Shown: in pieces, positions 1-8,245 of the stretch | Layout of the letters: each line of letters begins with the position of its first letter | Numbering within the stretch: position 1 is the stretch's first letter | Source of the DNA: an uncultured Bacteroidales bacterium | GTDB lineage: Bacteria; Bacteroidota; Bacteroidia; Bacteroidales; Bacteroidaceae | Length of the DNA: 64,000 bases | Direction: 5' to 3' | Assembly (NCBI GenBank): GCA_902775375.1 | Contig: CACYLU010000010.1 | Coordinates: forward strand, 1-64,000 | Program-made: the position numbers and the translations under genes | Notes under the pieces: generated by a model | What the model saw: the letters and a program-made list of their open reading frames with translations, nothing else | Databases searched by the model: none | What the model was told of the DNA's origin: nothing

Positions 1-155
1 CTCTCCATAGGCAGATTATACTGCAAGGCGGAAGTACCCTCTATTGCAGAAAACTCATTCAGCGGGCCTTGGGGCCTCATCATGGGTTGCGCACAGGCTT
101 CCATCCATAAGAGAGCCAGCGTTGCTACCATCATATATCGTTTTATTTCTTTCAT
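1..155 (-). CDS. N-terminal part of an exported protein (partial)
   Basis: An open frame starts at an ATG at 155 and runs off the left edge of the window (51 codons seen). It begins MKEIKRYMMVATLALLWM followed by EACAQP, which reads as a signal peptide with a cleavage site near Ala-Cys-Ala/Gln; the single Cys could also be a poor lipobox. The mature part visible (MMRPQGPLNEFSAIEGTSA) matches no family I recognise. It lies on the same strand as the flavodoxin/ferredoxin gene upstream of it, with 53 bases between them, so the two may be co-transcribed. Confidence 0.6.
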   Translation of the reverse strand, partial: MKEIKRYMMVATLALLWMEACAQPMMRPQGPLNEFSAIEGTSALQYNLPME

Positions 156-208
156 CGTTTTATTATTTAATGCAATGTCAGCAACCGAAACCGATTGCTG
201 ACAAAAAA

Positions 209-1147
209 CTAACCGTTATAATTTACCTGACTGTTTGCCAGAATGATTTCACCCACTCTCACATTAGGATTACGATACCTTGATTTACGGTTTGGCTCCT
301 CTGGCTCTGGTGGTGTAGGTATGATGGAAATAGCTTTAGTAGGGCAGTTGTGTACACATGCCAGGCAGTTCTCACAATCTCCTTCTGCCACACTCTTTCC
401 GTTAACAATTTTCCAAGAACCATGAGGACACACAGAGTTACAGATGCCACAACCAATACAATCGTCTGTTGAAAAGACAATCTTCTCAGACCTTGTAAAA
501 GTGGGTTTTACCCTGTCACGTCCAGAAAATCTGTAATAGCCTTCACAAAACATTTTCTCTTGTTCAGAGACAGGACGGATAAAGTTTTCACGACTATTAA
601 CTGAAGCCTTTATCGCAGCGAGGTTTTCTGGTATCTGTTTGTCTTCTGCTTTTTGTAATTCCATGTCATAATAAGGCAGGTAGGTATCCACCATCTTGAT
701 GGTATTGATGTAATTCATCTCAAGCCCTTTGTCCTTTGCCATTTGGGCAACATATTCAGGGAATATGGTAGAGTTGGCTCCGTATGTGCCGACACAGAAA
801 AGATAGTCAGCCTTGAAGGTGGAACGGGCAAAAAACTCCTGCACGATGGTAGGTGGGATAAAGCAGTAGATAGGACAAACGATACCTATTTCCTCGGCTT
901 CATAAACAGGATGCTCATTGTGAATTTCCTGCGGAATACTCATAAGGGTACCTTCCGCACCACTCAGCTCTTTAGCGATATACAGACTGTTACCAGTAGC
1001 AGAGAAGAAGAAAATCAAGCGTTTGTACTTTTCTGTCGGTTCTTCTGCCTTTACCTTAGTACCTGTGCAAGATGACAATACCGTACCTGCACACATGACA
1101 CCCAACATTCGAAGGGCGTTTCTTCTTGAAATTTTGTGTTTCTCCAT
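209..1147 (-). CDS. Exported EFR1-type flavodoxin/ferredoxin protein
   Basis: The 312-residue product joins a flavodoxin-like domain (FFFSATGNS near residues 46-54, the FMN phosphate loop) to a C-terminal two-cluster ferredoxin. The cluster ligands are C230, C233, C236, C240 and C258, C261, C264, C268, each set followed by Pro or a HisGly turn. This is the EFR1 family layout, usually a soluble electron-transfer protein. The N-terminus (KISRRNALRML, then TVLSSC near residue 27) carries a twin-arginine signal and a lipobox, so this copy is probably exported folded through Tat and lipid-anchored. The redox partner is unknown. It is divergent from an AraC-type regulator, and a -7 box lies 30 bases upstream. 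Confidence 0.82.
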   Translation of the reverse strand: MEKHKISRRNALRMLGVMCAGTVLSSCTGTKVKAEEPTEKYKRLIFFFSATGNSLYIAKELSGAEGTLMSIPQEIHNEHPVYEAEEIGIVCPIYCFIPPTIVQEFFARSTFKADYLFCVGTYGANSTIFPEYVAQMAKDKGLEMNYINTIKMVDTYLPYYDMELQKAEDKQIPENLAAIKASVNSRENFIRPVSEQEKMFCEGYYRFSGRDRVKPTFTRSEKIVFSTDDCIGCGICNSVCPHGSWKIVNGKSVAEGDCENCLACVHNCPTKAISIIPTPPEPEEPNRKSRYRNPNVRVGEIILANSQVNYNG

Positions 1148-1176
1148 TTTTCCTTAATTATGACATTTATTTTTGG

Positions 1177-1184
1177 CAAAAGTA
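1177..1184 (-). promoter_or_regulatory. -7 box for the flavodoxin/ferredoxin gene
   Basis: The minus strand reads TACTTTTG, which matches the Bacteroidota -7 consensus TAnnTTTG. It sits 30 bases upstream of the ATG at 1147. Identified by motif only. Confidence 0.5.
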
Positions 1185-1207
1185 GAGATTAAACTTTAAA
1201 AAAACAT

Positions 1208-1215
1208 TACCTTTG
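1208..1215 (+). promoter_or_regulatory. -7 box for the AraC-family regulator
   Basis: TACCTTTG matches the TAnnTTTG consensus. It would give a leader of about 100 bases before the start at 1320. It lies about 25 bases from the divergent promoter, so one regulator could control both genes. Confidence 0.45.
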
Positions 1216-1319
1216 TAACGGATTAAACTACCTGAAACTCCCTCATTACTGCAAGAAACAGTCTATTTAAGGTTTTTTAATCCTGATAGCACACTTATTC
1301 TGTAATACATTAATTTGTG

Positions 1320-2210
1320 ATGGAGACTCTTAATACCATAGAAGAATACAATGCGAGGTTTGGTTTTGAAAGCGGCAATCCTTTGGTTGACGTTGTCGAT
1401 TTCAAAGATGCTAAACAATGTGATAATGGTCAATTCAAATTAGGTTTCTATATCGTAAAGCTGAAAAATAAGTATTGCGGTGATATACTCTACGGACGTA
1501 CGAAATATGACTATTTCGACGGTTCTGTTTTCTGCTTTGCTCCTGGACAAGTTGTGCAAATCAACTTAAATGATGATGAAGTCCCCAACTCCATCTGTCT
1601 CCTATTCCATCCAGATTTGATACGAGGTACCGAGTTAGGTAAGAAGATGGTGACCAGATACCCCTATTTCTCTTACGGCATAAATGAGGCACTATTAGTA
1701 TCAGAAGAAGAGAAGCAGTTTTTCATTGCAACCACAAGTCGCATCAAAAAGGAGATAAACCAACCCATAGACTCATACAGTTTCAACCTAATACGTATTA
1801 ATATAGAGTTGTTGTTAGAATATCTGCTTAGATTATATGACCGCCAGTTCCAAATGCGTAGTCCGTTAAATCAGGAAGTACTTAGTGCCTTTGAGAACAG
1901 GCTGCACAACTATTTTATACAGCATCTTCCTCAAGCGCATGGTCTTCCTACTGTGGAATACTTCGCTGGTCAATCAGGATATACCACCAAGTATTTTAGT
2001 GATTTAATAAAAAAGTCAACTGGCATGGGAGCTCAGGATTACATCACTGCTTATATATTGGATTTGGCTAAACACAAGTTGCTAATACCTGGTTCCTCCA
2101 TCAAGGAAACGGCTTATGAATTAGGGTTTCAGCATCCACAACATTTCACTCGTTTTTTCCGGAACCATGTAGGAGTTACACCAAAGGATTTCAAGTCACA
2201 AAAAGATTGA
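1320..2210 (+). CDS. AraC-family transcriptional regulator
   Basis: The 296-residue protein has an N-terminal cupin-like region (about 1-150) and a C-terminal double helix-turn-helix (about 190-292). The signature lies in IKETAYELGFQHPQHFTRFF and the following VGVTPKDF, typical of the second AraC helix-turn-helix. The ATG at 1320 is preceded directly by an in-frame GTG at 1317; the ATG is preferred. Divergent placement suggests it controls the exported flavodoxin/ferredoxin gene, but no operator is evident. The effector is unknown. Confidence 0.88.
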   Translation: METLNTIEEYNARFGFESGNPLVDVVDFKDAKQCDNGQFKLGFYIVKLKNKYCGDILYGRTKYDYFDGSVFCFAPGQVVQINLNDDEVPNSICLLFHPDLIRGTELGKKMVTRYPYFSYGINEALLVSEEEKQFFIATTSRIKKEINQPIDSYSFNLIRINIELLLEYLLRLYDRQFQMRSPLNQEVLSAFENRLHNYFIQHLPQAHGLPTVEYFAGQSGYTTKYFSDLIKKSTGMGAQDYITAYILDLAKHKLLIPGSSIKETAYELGFQHPQHFTRFFRNHVGVTPKDFKSQKD

Positions 2211-2255
2211 CTTGTCAACAAAACTAAAAAGCTGAATATAATCCAAATAAAGCAC

Positions 2256-2263
2256 TACCTTTG
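2256..2263 (+). promoter_or_regulatory. -7 box for tRNA-Thr (and probably mltG)
   Basis: TACCTTTG matches the Bacteroidota -7 consensus and lies 31 bases before the mature tRNA 5' end. Confidence 0.55.
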
Positions 2264-2294
2264 CAGTCGCTATAGCAACAAAAGCTCATGCATC

Positions 2295-2367
2295 GCCACT
2301 TTAGCTCAGTCGGTAGAGCAACGCATTCGTAACGCGTAGGTCGCCAGTTCAAGTCTGGCAAGTGGCT
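2295..2367 (+). tRNA. tRNA-Thr (anticodon CGT)
   Basis: The 73-base cloverleaf has a perfect seven-pair acceptor stem (GCCACTT with AAGTGGC), discriminator T, D arm TAGCTCAGTCGGTAGAGCA, and T arm GCCAG-TTCAAGT-CTGGC. The anticodon loop is TTCGTAA, giving anticodon CGT (reads ACG, Thr). The last pair of the anticodon stem is an A-C mismatch. No CCA is encoded. The mltG ATG follows only 8 bases after the tRNA with no terminator between. Confidence 0.93.
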
Positions 2368-2375
2368 CAAATCAC

Positions 2376-3413
2376 ATGAAGAAACGCACCATACACATCC
2401 TCCTTGGCGTCTTTCTCGCCTTGATACTGGTGGCATGTGCCATCGGAGGTGCTTTCTATTACTTCTTCATGGCTCCTCAGTTTTTCCCACAACAGACGGC
2501 ATATGTATATATCGACCGTGACGATACGGCAGATTCTGTATATGTTAAAGTGCAGGAAGTGGGTAACGTAAAAGACTTTCATGGATTCAAGTGGATGAGT
2601 GAATACCGCCACTATCCCGAGGACATACAGACGGGGCGTTACGAAATCAAGAACAACGAAAGCGTTTATAACGTGTTCAGCCGTATCTGGCGAGGCTATC
2701 AGACACCCATGAACATCACCATCAACAGTGCTCGCACCATGAAAAGGTTGGCAGGACAGGTAGGCCGTCAGCTGATGATCGATTCCCTAGAGTTGGTAAC
2801 GCTGATGTATGATTCAGCTTTCCAAGCGAAGATGGGCTACACCAAGGAGACCATGCCAGCTTTGTTTATCCCTGATACCTACGAGATGTATTGGGATATC
2901 TCTGTGGATGAGTTCTTTGAGCGCATGCAAACTGAGCACAAGCGATTCTGGAACACGGAGCGCAAGGCAAAGGCGAAGGAGATGGGACTGACAGAGAACG
3001 AAGTAACCACTCTTGCTTCAATCGTAGAAGAAGAGACTAATAATAACGCAGAAAAGCCATCAGTGGCTGGCTTATACTACAACCGTCTACGTATTGGTAT
3101 GCCTCTGCAGGCCGACCCCACCATCAAGTTTGCTTTGCAGGAATTTGGTATCCGTCGCATCCTCAACTCTGACTTGAATGTAGAGTCACCTTATAACACA
3201 TATCTGCACAGAGGATTACCTCCAGGACCAATTCGCATACCATCAGTAGTGGGCTTGGATGCTGTGCTGAACTATGCCCATCACAATTACCTCTATATGT
3301 GCGCCAAAGAAGACTTCTCTGGCACTCACAACTTTGCTGCCACCTATCGCGAACACTTGAACAATGCGCAACGCTATTGGGCAGCACTGAACAAGCGAAA
3401 AATCAGCAGATGA
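2376..3413 (+). CDS. mltG: Endolytic murein transglycosylase MltG
   Basis: This 345-residue YceG/MltG protein is inner-membrane anchored through one N-terminal segment (about 7-31, ILLGVFLALILVACAIGGA). It cleaves nascent glycan strands and so sets chain length during peptidoglycan synthesis. The family core is visible: LTENEVTTLASIVEEETNN contains the catalytic Glu, followed by GLYYNRLRIGMPLQADPT and the conserved SPYNTYLHRGLPPGPI segment. Length is normal. The stop overlaps the nudC start (ATGA), so the two are translationally coupled. The gene begins 8 bases after tRNA-Thr and is probably read from the same promoter. Confidence 0.94.
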   Translation: MKKRTIHILLGVFLALILVACAIGGAFYYFFMAPQFFPQQTAYVYIDRDDTADSVYVKVQEVGNVKDFHGFKWMSEYRHYPEDIQTGRYEIKNNESVYNVFSRIWRGYQTPMNITINSARTMKRLAGQVGRQLMIDSLELVTLMYDSAFQAKMGYTKETMPALFIPDTYEMYWDISVDEFFERMQTEHKRFWNTERKAKAKEMGLTENEVTTLASIVEEETNNNAEKPSVAGLYYNRLRIGMPLQADPTIKFALQEFGIRRILNSDLNVESPYNTYLHRGLPPGPIRIPSVVGLDAVLNYAHHNYLYMCAKEDFSGTHNFAATYREHLNNAQRYWAALNKRKISR

Positions 3414-4171
3414 AATGGTTTGTATTTCATAAGGGAGAGTTGTTACTTCAGCAAGACGGCGACAAGTTGCTGGTGCCAGAGGGCAATGAACCTCCTGTGG
3501 CTGTGCCTGATGGCCATCAAGTGCATGAGGTAACCATGAATGACGGCACGAAAGTAAAGACTTTTGAAATAGATGATAATTATCCATTATCCATTACCAA
3601 CTATCAATTAATTGGCCTTCGCGATTCCTTCAACTATATTCCTTTAGAAGACTATCTATGTGGTGGCAAGGCCTCACAAATTCTCTATTGGGACAATCAT
3701 AGCCGCTACTGCCCTACTTGCGGTGTTCCTACCGTTCAAGAGACGCCTATCATGAAAAAATGTCCCAAGTGCGGATTGGAGATGTACCCCCCTATTGCCA
3801 CAGCCATTATCGTGCTGATACAGAAGGACGACGAGATACTGTTGGTACACAACCGTTCTTTCAAGCGCGACTACTATGGACTGGTAGCAGGCTTCTTAGA
3901 AGCTGGTGAGAATCTGGAGCAATGTGTACGCAGAGAGGTAATGGAAGAAACAGGTCTAACCATCAAGAACCTGCATTATTTCGGCAGTCAGACATGGCCC
4001 TACCCCAGTGGACTGATGGTTGGCTTCACGGCAGAATATGAAAGCGGCACCATCAAACTGCAGGAAGACGAACTGACTGCCGGCGCCTTCTATCGCAAGG
4101 ACAACCTACCTCACATCCCTCAGAAAATGAGCATCGCCCGCAAGCTCATCGACTGGTGGCTCAGCAAGTAA
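3410..4171 (+). CDS. nudC: NADH pyrophosphatase / Nudix decapping hydrolase NudC
   Basis: The 253-residue protein has a zinc ribbon (C101, C104, C118, C121), a Nudix box from G161 (GFLEAGENLEQ then REVMEETGL), and the NudC-specific SQTWPYPSG segment. NudC enzymes hydrolyse NAD(H) to nicotinamide mononucleotide and AMP and can remove NAD caps from RNA. The ATG at 3410 overlaps the mltG stop; an upstream in-frame extension lies wholly inside mltG and is rejected. Around residues 56-68 the DNA reads like an intergenic short repeat (TATCCATTATCCATTACC then CTATCAATTAATTGG), giving an unusual stretch in the linker before the zinc ribbon. Confidence 0.93.
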   Translation: MKWFVFHKGELLLQQDGDKLLVPEGNEPPVAVPDGHQVHEVTMNDGTKVKTFEIDDNYPLSITNYQLIGLRDSFNYIPLEDYLCGGKASQILYWDNHSRYCPTCGVPTVQETPIMKKCPKCGLEMYPPIATAIIVLIQKDDEILLVHNRSFKRDYYGLVAGFLEAGENLEQCVRREVMEETGLTIKNLHYFGSQTWPYPSGLMVGFTAEYESGTIKLQEDELTAGAFYRKDNLPHIPQKMSIARKLIDWWLSK

Positions 4172-4207
4172 TAATTGTAATAAGCTAAGCACTATTGTGC
4201 AAGTTGA

Positions 4208-4395
4208 GACATTACTAAAGTACATGGTTAGACATTACTAAAGTACATGGTTAGACATTGGTAATGTGCAAGGCAAGACATTACTAATATGATTGCAGGC
4301 TGATTTCTATATGAATGGAGGCTACTAACCATAGGTTTGTAGGTCACAAAGCATAGGGTTGCAGGGCGCAAAGCATAGGGTTGGAAGCCAATGAT
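4208..4395 (+). repeat. Degenerate 22-23 bp tandem repeat array
   Basis: Two perfect 23-base units run back to back (4208-4230 and 4231-4253, each beginning GACATTACTAAAGTACATGG). Degenerate units of the same length follow at 4254-4276 (GACATTGGTAATGTGCAAGG) and 4277-4299 (GACATTACTAATATG). A second, related block has a 22-base period: CATAGG recurs at 4330, 4352 and 4374 within AAGCATAGGGTTG-type units. There are no spacers and no open reading frame of note. Confidence 0.75.
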
Positions 4396-4412
4396 ACAGA
4401 GAAAACAGCAAA

Positions 4413-4669
4413 AAAGTCTTCACTCTTCACAGACATGTCATAAATAGTTGTTTTACAATCTATTTACTGCGTGAAGACTTACTCTGCCTCTTCACAAGTC
4501 TTCACAACACTTCACGGTATTAGTACTTGATATTTGTAAAAAACTCGCATTGACACCAAATAAATGGTGAAGACCTGTGAAGAGATGTGAAGAGTTAGCG
4601 AAACTCTTCACACTGATAATAGTTTATAAGTCAGTAAGATATAGCATATCCGTGAAGAGTGAAGACTTT
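4413..4669. repeat. 257-bp non-coding element with 18-bp terminal inverted repeats
   Basis: The left end AAAGTCTTCACTCTTCAC (4413-4430) is the exact reverse complement of the right end GTGAAGAGTGAAGACTTT (4652-4669). Two further perfect hairpins lie inside: GTGAAGACTT (4471-4480) with AAGTCTTCAC (4496-4505), and GTGAAGAGTT (4587-4596) with AACTCTTCAC (4602-4611). All are variants of one core, TGAAGA. There is no coding potential. It resembles a miniature transposable or REP/BIME-like element; no clear target-site duplication is visible. Confidence 0.7.
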
Positions 4670-4741
4670 CTTTGAGCATACTATTTATCAAAAGATGACT
4701 GTCCTATATTTCCACTTATTTTGTGCTATAGCGTTAGAGAT

Positions 4742-4830
4742 TTTTTCCCTCACGAGGGAAAAATAAAAACCTCACGAGGAAGTAAAAGGCTTGTTTAGCG
4801 GAAGTAAACCCACCTTTTACTACCGCTAAG
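4742..4830. repeat. Palindromes and TTAGCGG repeats in the gene-free island
   Basis: TTTTTCCCTC (4742-4751) and GAGGGAAAAA (4754-4763) form a perfect ten-pair palindrome around AC. CTCACGAGG then recurs within 30 bases. GTTTAGCGGAAGTAAAC and an inverted copy, TTTTACTACCGCTAAG, follow. The same TTAGCGG(A/T)A(G/C)TAA core appears three times near 14.4 kb. Confidence 0.6.
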
Positions 4831-4911
4831 TCCACCATCAGCCGGCACATGATACAACATGACAGTTTGAAAGGAAAGGCTCACACCTTAGTAGTTTTTT
4901 TGATAAAACAA

Positions 4912-4945
4912 AATACAGGCGAGACTATCAAGCCTCGCCTGTATT
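4912..4945 (-). terminator. Rho-independent terminator of the nqr operon
   Basis: AATACAGGCGAG and CTCGCCTGTATT form a perfect twelve-pair stem with a ten-base loop, 24 bases downstream of the nqrF stop. On the minus strand the stem is followed by TTTGTTTTATC, a U-rich tail. Confidence 0.85.
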
Positions 4946-4969
4946 AAATATATATGGTGTAGGATAACC

Positions 4970-6238
4970 TTACGCGAAGTTATCAAACATCAAGTTCTGT
5001 GAAGGAACGCCCAAATCATAAAGCAGACCTTCAACAGCCTTTGACATCGGACCAGGACCACACATGTAGTACTCGATATCCTCTGGTGCCTCATGATCCT
5101 TCAAGTAGTCATTATACATCACTTGATGAACGAAACCAGCTGTATATTTCACACCAGCAGCATCAGCAGCAGGATCTGGACGGTCGAGTGCCAAGTGGAA
5201 GTGGAAGTTCGGGAAGTCTTTCTCCAATCCGAGGAAATCATCCAAATAGAATACTTCATTCAAAGCACGTGCACCATAGAAATAGTGCATCTCACGATCG
5301 GTGGTATGCAACGTCTTACACATATGCATAATCTGTGCACGCAGAGGAGCCATACCGGCACCACCACCTACCCAAATCATCTCGCGCTTAGAATCAAAGA
5401 TAGGATGGAACTCTCCATAAGGACCGCTCATTCTCACCTTGTCGCCTGGCTTCAGACTGAAGATGTAAGAAGAAGCAATACCTGGACTAACATCCATAAA
5501 GCCCACCTGTGGTTTTGGCTTAAACGGAGGTGTTGCAATACGGACGGTCAACATGAAGCGGTCGCCCTCAGCAGGATAGTTAGCCATAGAGTAAGCACGG
5601 ATAGTTGGCGTGTCGTTCTTGCACTTCAAGGTGAACAAGCCGAACTTCTCCCATGCTGGCAAATATTCGCCCAGAGATTCCTTGTCAATGTCCTTGTCAT
5701 AGTCCATTGAGTATGCAGGAATCTGGATCTGTGCATAAGAACCTGGGATGAAGTCCATGTGCTCGCCAGGAGGCAGCTGTACGATGAACTCCTTGATAAA
5801 TGAAGCCACATTCTTATTAGAAACAACAGTACACTCATATTCCTTCACACCGAGGATGCTCTCAGGAATCTTGATAGAGAGGTCGTTCTTCACCTTTACC
5901 TGACAGCCCAGACGCCAGTGGTCTTGCTGCTGTTTACGGGTAAAATGAGAGGTCTCTGATGGCAGAATCTCACCACCACCTTCGAGCACCTGTACCTTGC
6001 ACTGGCCGCAAGAGCCCTTACCACCGCAGGCAGAAGGGAGGTGAACGTCATTTGTAACCAATGTATTGAGCAAAGTGTTACCCATTTGGACATCGAGCAC
6101 CTTATCACCCCCATTAATCGTAATCTTAACATTGCCTGAAGGCACCAGATAATGCTTGGCCACCAACAGGATAATGACAAGCAGCAGGATGACTACAAGG
6201 AATACCCCAATGCTCGCTAATATTAAATTCATATCCAT
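4970..6238 (-). CDS. nqrF: Na+-translocating NADH:quinone reductase subunit F
   Basis: The 422-residue NADH-oxidising entry subunit has one N-terminal membrane segment (about 5-27). A plant-type 2Fe-2S domain follows, with ligands C71, C77, C80 and C112 ([13 protein letters not shown]), then the FAD domain (RAYSMANYP) and an NAD-binding domain ([11 protein letters not shown], later YYMCGPGPM). It ends in the family's FDNFA tail. Electrons pass from NADH through FAD and 2Fe-2S to the other Nqr subunits. It is the last gene of nqrABCDEF, 18 bases after nqrE. Confidence 0.97.
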   Translation of the reverse strand: MDMNLILASIGVFLVVILLLVIILLVAKHYLVPSGNVKITINGGDKVLDVQMGNTLLNTLVTNDVHLPSACGGKGSCGQCKVQVLEGGGEILPSETSHFTRKQQQDHWRLGCQVKVKNDLSIKIPESILGVKEYECTVVSNKNVASFIKEFIVQLPPGEHMDFIPGSYAQIQIPAYSMDYDKDIDKESLGEYLPAWEKFGLFTLKCKNDTPTIRAYSMANYPAEGDRFMLTVRIATPPFKPKPQVGFMDVSPGIASSYIFSLKPGDKVRMSGPYGEFHPIFDSKREMIWVGGGAGMAPLRAQIMHMCKTLHTTDREMHYFYGARALNEVFYLDDFLGLEKDFPNFHFHLALDRPDPAADAAGVKYTAGFVHQVMYNDYLKDHEAPEDIEYYMCGPGPMSKAVEGLLYDLGVPSQNLMFDNFA

Positions 6239-6256
6239 TGTATATTCCTTTCCTTT

Positions 6257-6883
6257 TTAGAGTTTCAAACCAGAGAAGCACATAAAGCCCATAGCCATCA
6301 AGCCTACTACGATGAATGTAATGCCCAAACCCTTCAGAGGAGCAGGTACATCTGAGTAAGCCATCTTTTCACGGATAGCAGCCAAACCTACTATAGCCAG
6401 CAACCAACCAATACCAGAACCTAAAGCATAGCCCAGCGCATCAAGCACACCACCTATATATTTAGGATCACTTGGATTCAAACCTATGCGCTGCTGCATG
6501 AACAATGACGCACCCATGATAGCGCAGTTAACGGCAATCAGAGGCAGGAAGATACCCAAAGCGTTATAAAGTGAAGGACTGAAACGCTCCACCACCATTT
6601 CCACAATCTGTACGATAGCGGCGATAACGGCAATGAAGAGGATGAAGCTGAGGAAACTCAAATCAACACCTGGAATCAAAGCGCCTTCAGATAAAACGTA
6701 TGTCTGCAGCAGATAGTTCACAGGCAAGGTAACCACCAACACGAAAGTAACGGCAGCACCCAAGCCCAAAGCAGTCTTTACATTCTTTGATACGGCAAGA
6801 TAAGAGCACATACCCAGGAAGAATGCAAATATCATATTGTCCACGAAAATAGAGCGGACGATTAAGCTAAAGAAATGTTCCAT
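6257..6883 (-). CDS. nqrE: Na+-translocating NADH:quinone reductase subunit E
   Basis: A 208-residue membrane protein with about six transmembrane helices, homologous to NqrD and RnfA. NqrD and NqrE form the pseudo-symmetric core that holds an iron centre and lies in the Na+ pathway. The family start is visible ([20 protein letters not shown]), as is the CAIMGASLF half-helix with its conserved Cys. It follows nqrD by 13 bases. Confidence 0.97.
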   Translation of the reverse strand: MEHFFSLIVRSIFVDNMIFAFFLGMCSYLAVSKNVKTALGLGAAVTFVLVVTLPVNYLLQTYVLSEGALIPGVDLSFLSFILFIAVIAAIVQIVEMVVERFSPSLYNALGIFLPLIAVNCAIMGASLFMQQRIGLNPSDPKYIGGVLDALGYALGSGIGWLLAIVGLAAIREKMAYSDVPAPLKGLGITFIVVGLMAMGFMCFSGLKL

Positions 6884-6896
6884 ACTCTTTCAATTA

Positions 6897-7532
6897 TTAC
6901 TTTTCTTGCAATTCTTTATTGTGGGCACGCTGGTACCAAATGATGCAAGCCACGATGATCAGCGCCATCGGAGACATCACCATCAGACCATTGTTAATGT
7001 AACCCATATCCTTTATCCAATCATAGTTCAACAGGTTGAAGCCAAGCAATGTACCTGAGCCGAGAATTTCACGGAACACAGCCACAATAACAAGAATCTT
7101 GGCATAACCCAGACCGTTACCAACTCCATCAAGGAATGACTCCCAAGGACCGTTCTGCATAGCAAATGCCTCCAAACGACCCATCAGAATACAGTTGGTA
7201 ATAATCAGACCCACATACACTGACAGCTGAACACTTACATCGTAAGCGAAAGCCTTCAGAATCTCACTAACGATGGTCACCAAGCTCGCAACCACTACCA
7301 ACTGAACGATGATACGGATGCGGTTAGGAACCGTCTTACGAAGCAAGGAGATTACCACATTGGCAAAAGCAGTGATAACCGTTACTGCCAGACCCATCAC
7401 AATGGCTGGCTCCAACTTGCTGGTCACAGCAAGCGCAGAGCAGATACCCAATACCTGAACGGTAACAGGATTGTTCAAGCCAAGAGGAGTCATGAACACT
7501 TCTTTATTCTTTGCTGAAAATAATGATGACAT
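6897..7532 (-). CDS. nqrD: Na+-translocating NADH:quinone reductase subunit D
   Basis: A 211-residue, roughly six-helix membrane subunit paired with NqrE. Family segments include PLGLNNPVTVQVLGICSALA near the N-terminus and LIITNCILMGRLEAFA, carrying the conserved Cys expected to bind iron. It lies 14 bases after nqrC and is co-transcribed with the rest of the operon. Confidence 0.97.
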   Translation of the reverse strand: MSSLFSAKNKEVFMTPLGLNNPVTVQVLGICSALAVTSKLEPAIVMGLAVTVITAFANVVISLLRKTVPNRIRIIVQLVVVASLVTIVSEILKAFAYDVSVQLSVYVGLIITNCILMGRLEAFAMQNGPWESFLDGVGNGLGYAKILVIVAVFREILGSGTLLGFNLLNYDWIKDMGYINNGLMVMSPMALIIVACIIWYQRAHNKELQEK

Positions 7533-7546
7533 ATTCTTTCCTCCTC

Positions 7547-8224
7547 TTATTTATTGGTTAAAAATGCCTTGTAATTATTCAAGCAGTCTTTCAGCATGGC
7601 ATCTACACCATTAGAGGTCATGGTACCACCAGTGATACCATCTACCTTATTGGCATCGCCCTTAGCCTGACCACTCTTTACCACCTCAAGAGCTACATTG
7701 TCGCCATTCAGTACTTTCTTGCCCTCGAACTGCTTCTGGAAGGCAGTATAGCTCTGAATCTCAGCACCCAAGCCAGGAGTCTCGCTGGCATGAGAGAAGT
7801 AAGCACCATAAACGGTGTCTTTATCGTCGTTCAATGCCACATATCCCCAAATTGAGCCCCAAAGACCTGCGCCAAATACAGGGAAGATGTACTTCTTCTG
7901 ACCATCAATCTCAGCCTCGAACACATGCAACTGACCATTCTTCTTGAAATCGTTCTCAAAGCTGGTTACAAATTTGCCTGTATAGTCAGTGAGCTGACCA
8001 TCCTTGAACAACTTGTCGGCTTTCACATATTTATTATAATCGACAGCAGCGTCAGCTGACTCACGCACATTCAGCGCATACAAGATCTGCTTTTTAGTAT
8101 CCAATTCCACGTTAGCATCCTGACGGCTGCTGAAAGTAGAGTGAACGAATGAAAGCAGGAATGCTACAATAACAACCATTACCGCAGCATAAATGATAGT
8201 ATAACTATTACTATTTGTATTCAT
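7547..8224 (-). CDS. nqrC: Na+-translocating NADH:quinone reductase subunit C
   Basis: A 225-residue FMN-binding subunit with one N-terminal membrane helix (about 8-28) and a soluble FMN-binding domain. The covalent flavinylation site aligns to GITGGTMTS, where Thr201 is the probable FMN attachment residue by comparison with SGATLTS of Vibrio NqrC. ApbE-type flavin transferase would be needed; no apbE gene is in this window. Confidence 0.96.
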   Translation of the reverse strand: MNTNSNSYTIIYAAVMVVIVAFLLSFVHSTFSSRQDANVELDTKKQILYALNVRESADAAVDYNKYVKADKLFKDGQLTDYTGKFVTSFENDFKKNGQLHVFEAEIDGQKKYIFPVFGAGLWGSIWGYVALNDDKDTVYGAYFSHASETPGLGAEIQSYTAFQKQFEGKKVLNGDNVALEVVKSGQAKGDANKVDGITGGTMTSNGVDAMLKDCLNNYKAFLTNK

Positions 8225-8245
8225 TTCCTTAAACGGTATTAATTG

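Noticed and set aside
2224-2436. 70-codon minus-strand frame over tRNA-Thr
   Set aside because: It is antisense to the tRNA and the mltG start, with tRNA-derived residues only.
4208-4395. Possible CRISPR array
   Set aside because: The units are directly contiguous with no unique spacers, they degrade progressively, and no cas genes are present.
5093-5710. 205-codon plus-strand frame opposite nqrF
   Set aside because: It lies wholly antisense to a confidently identified gene and shows no family features.
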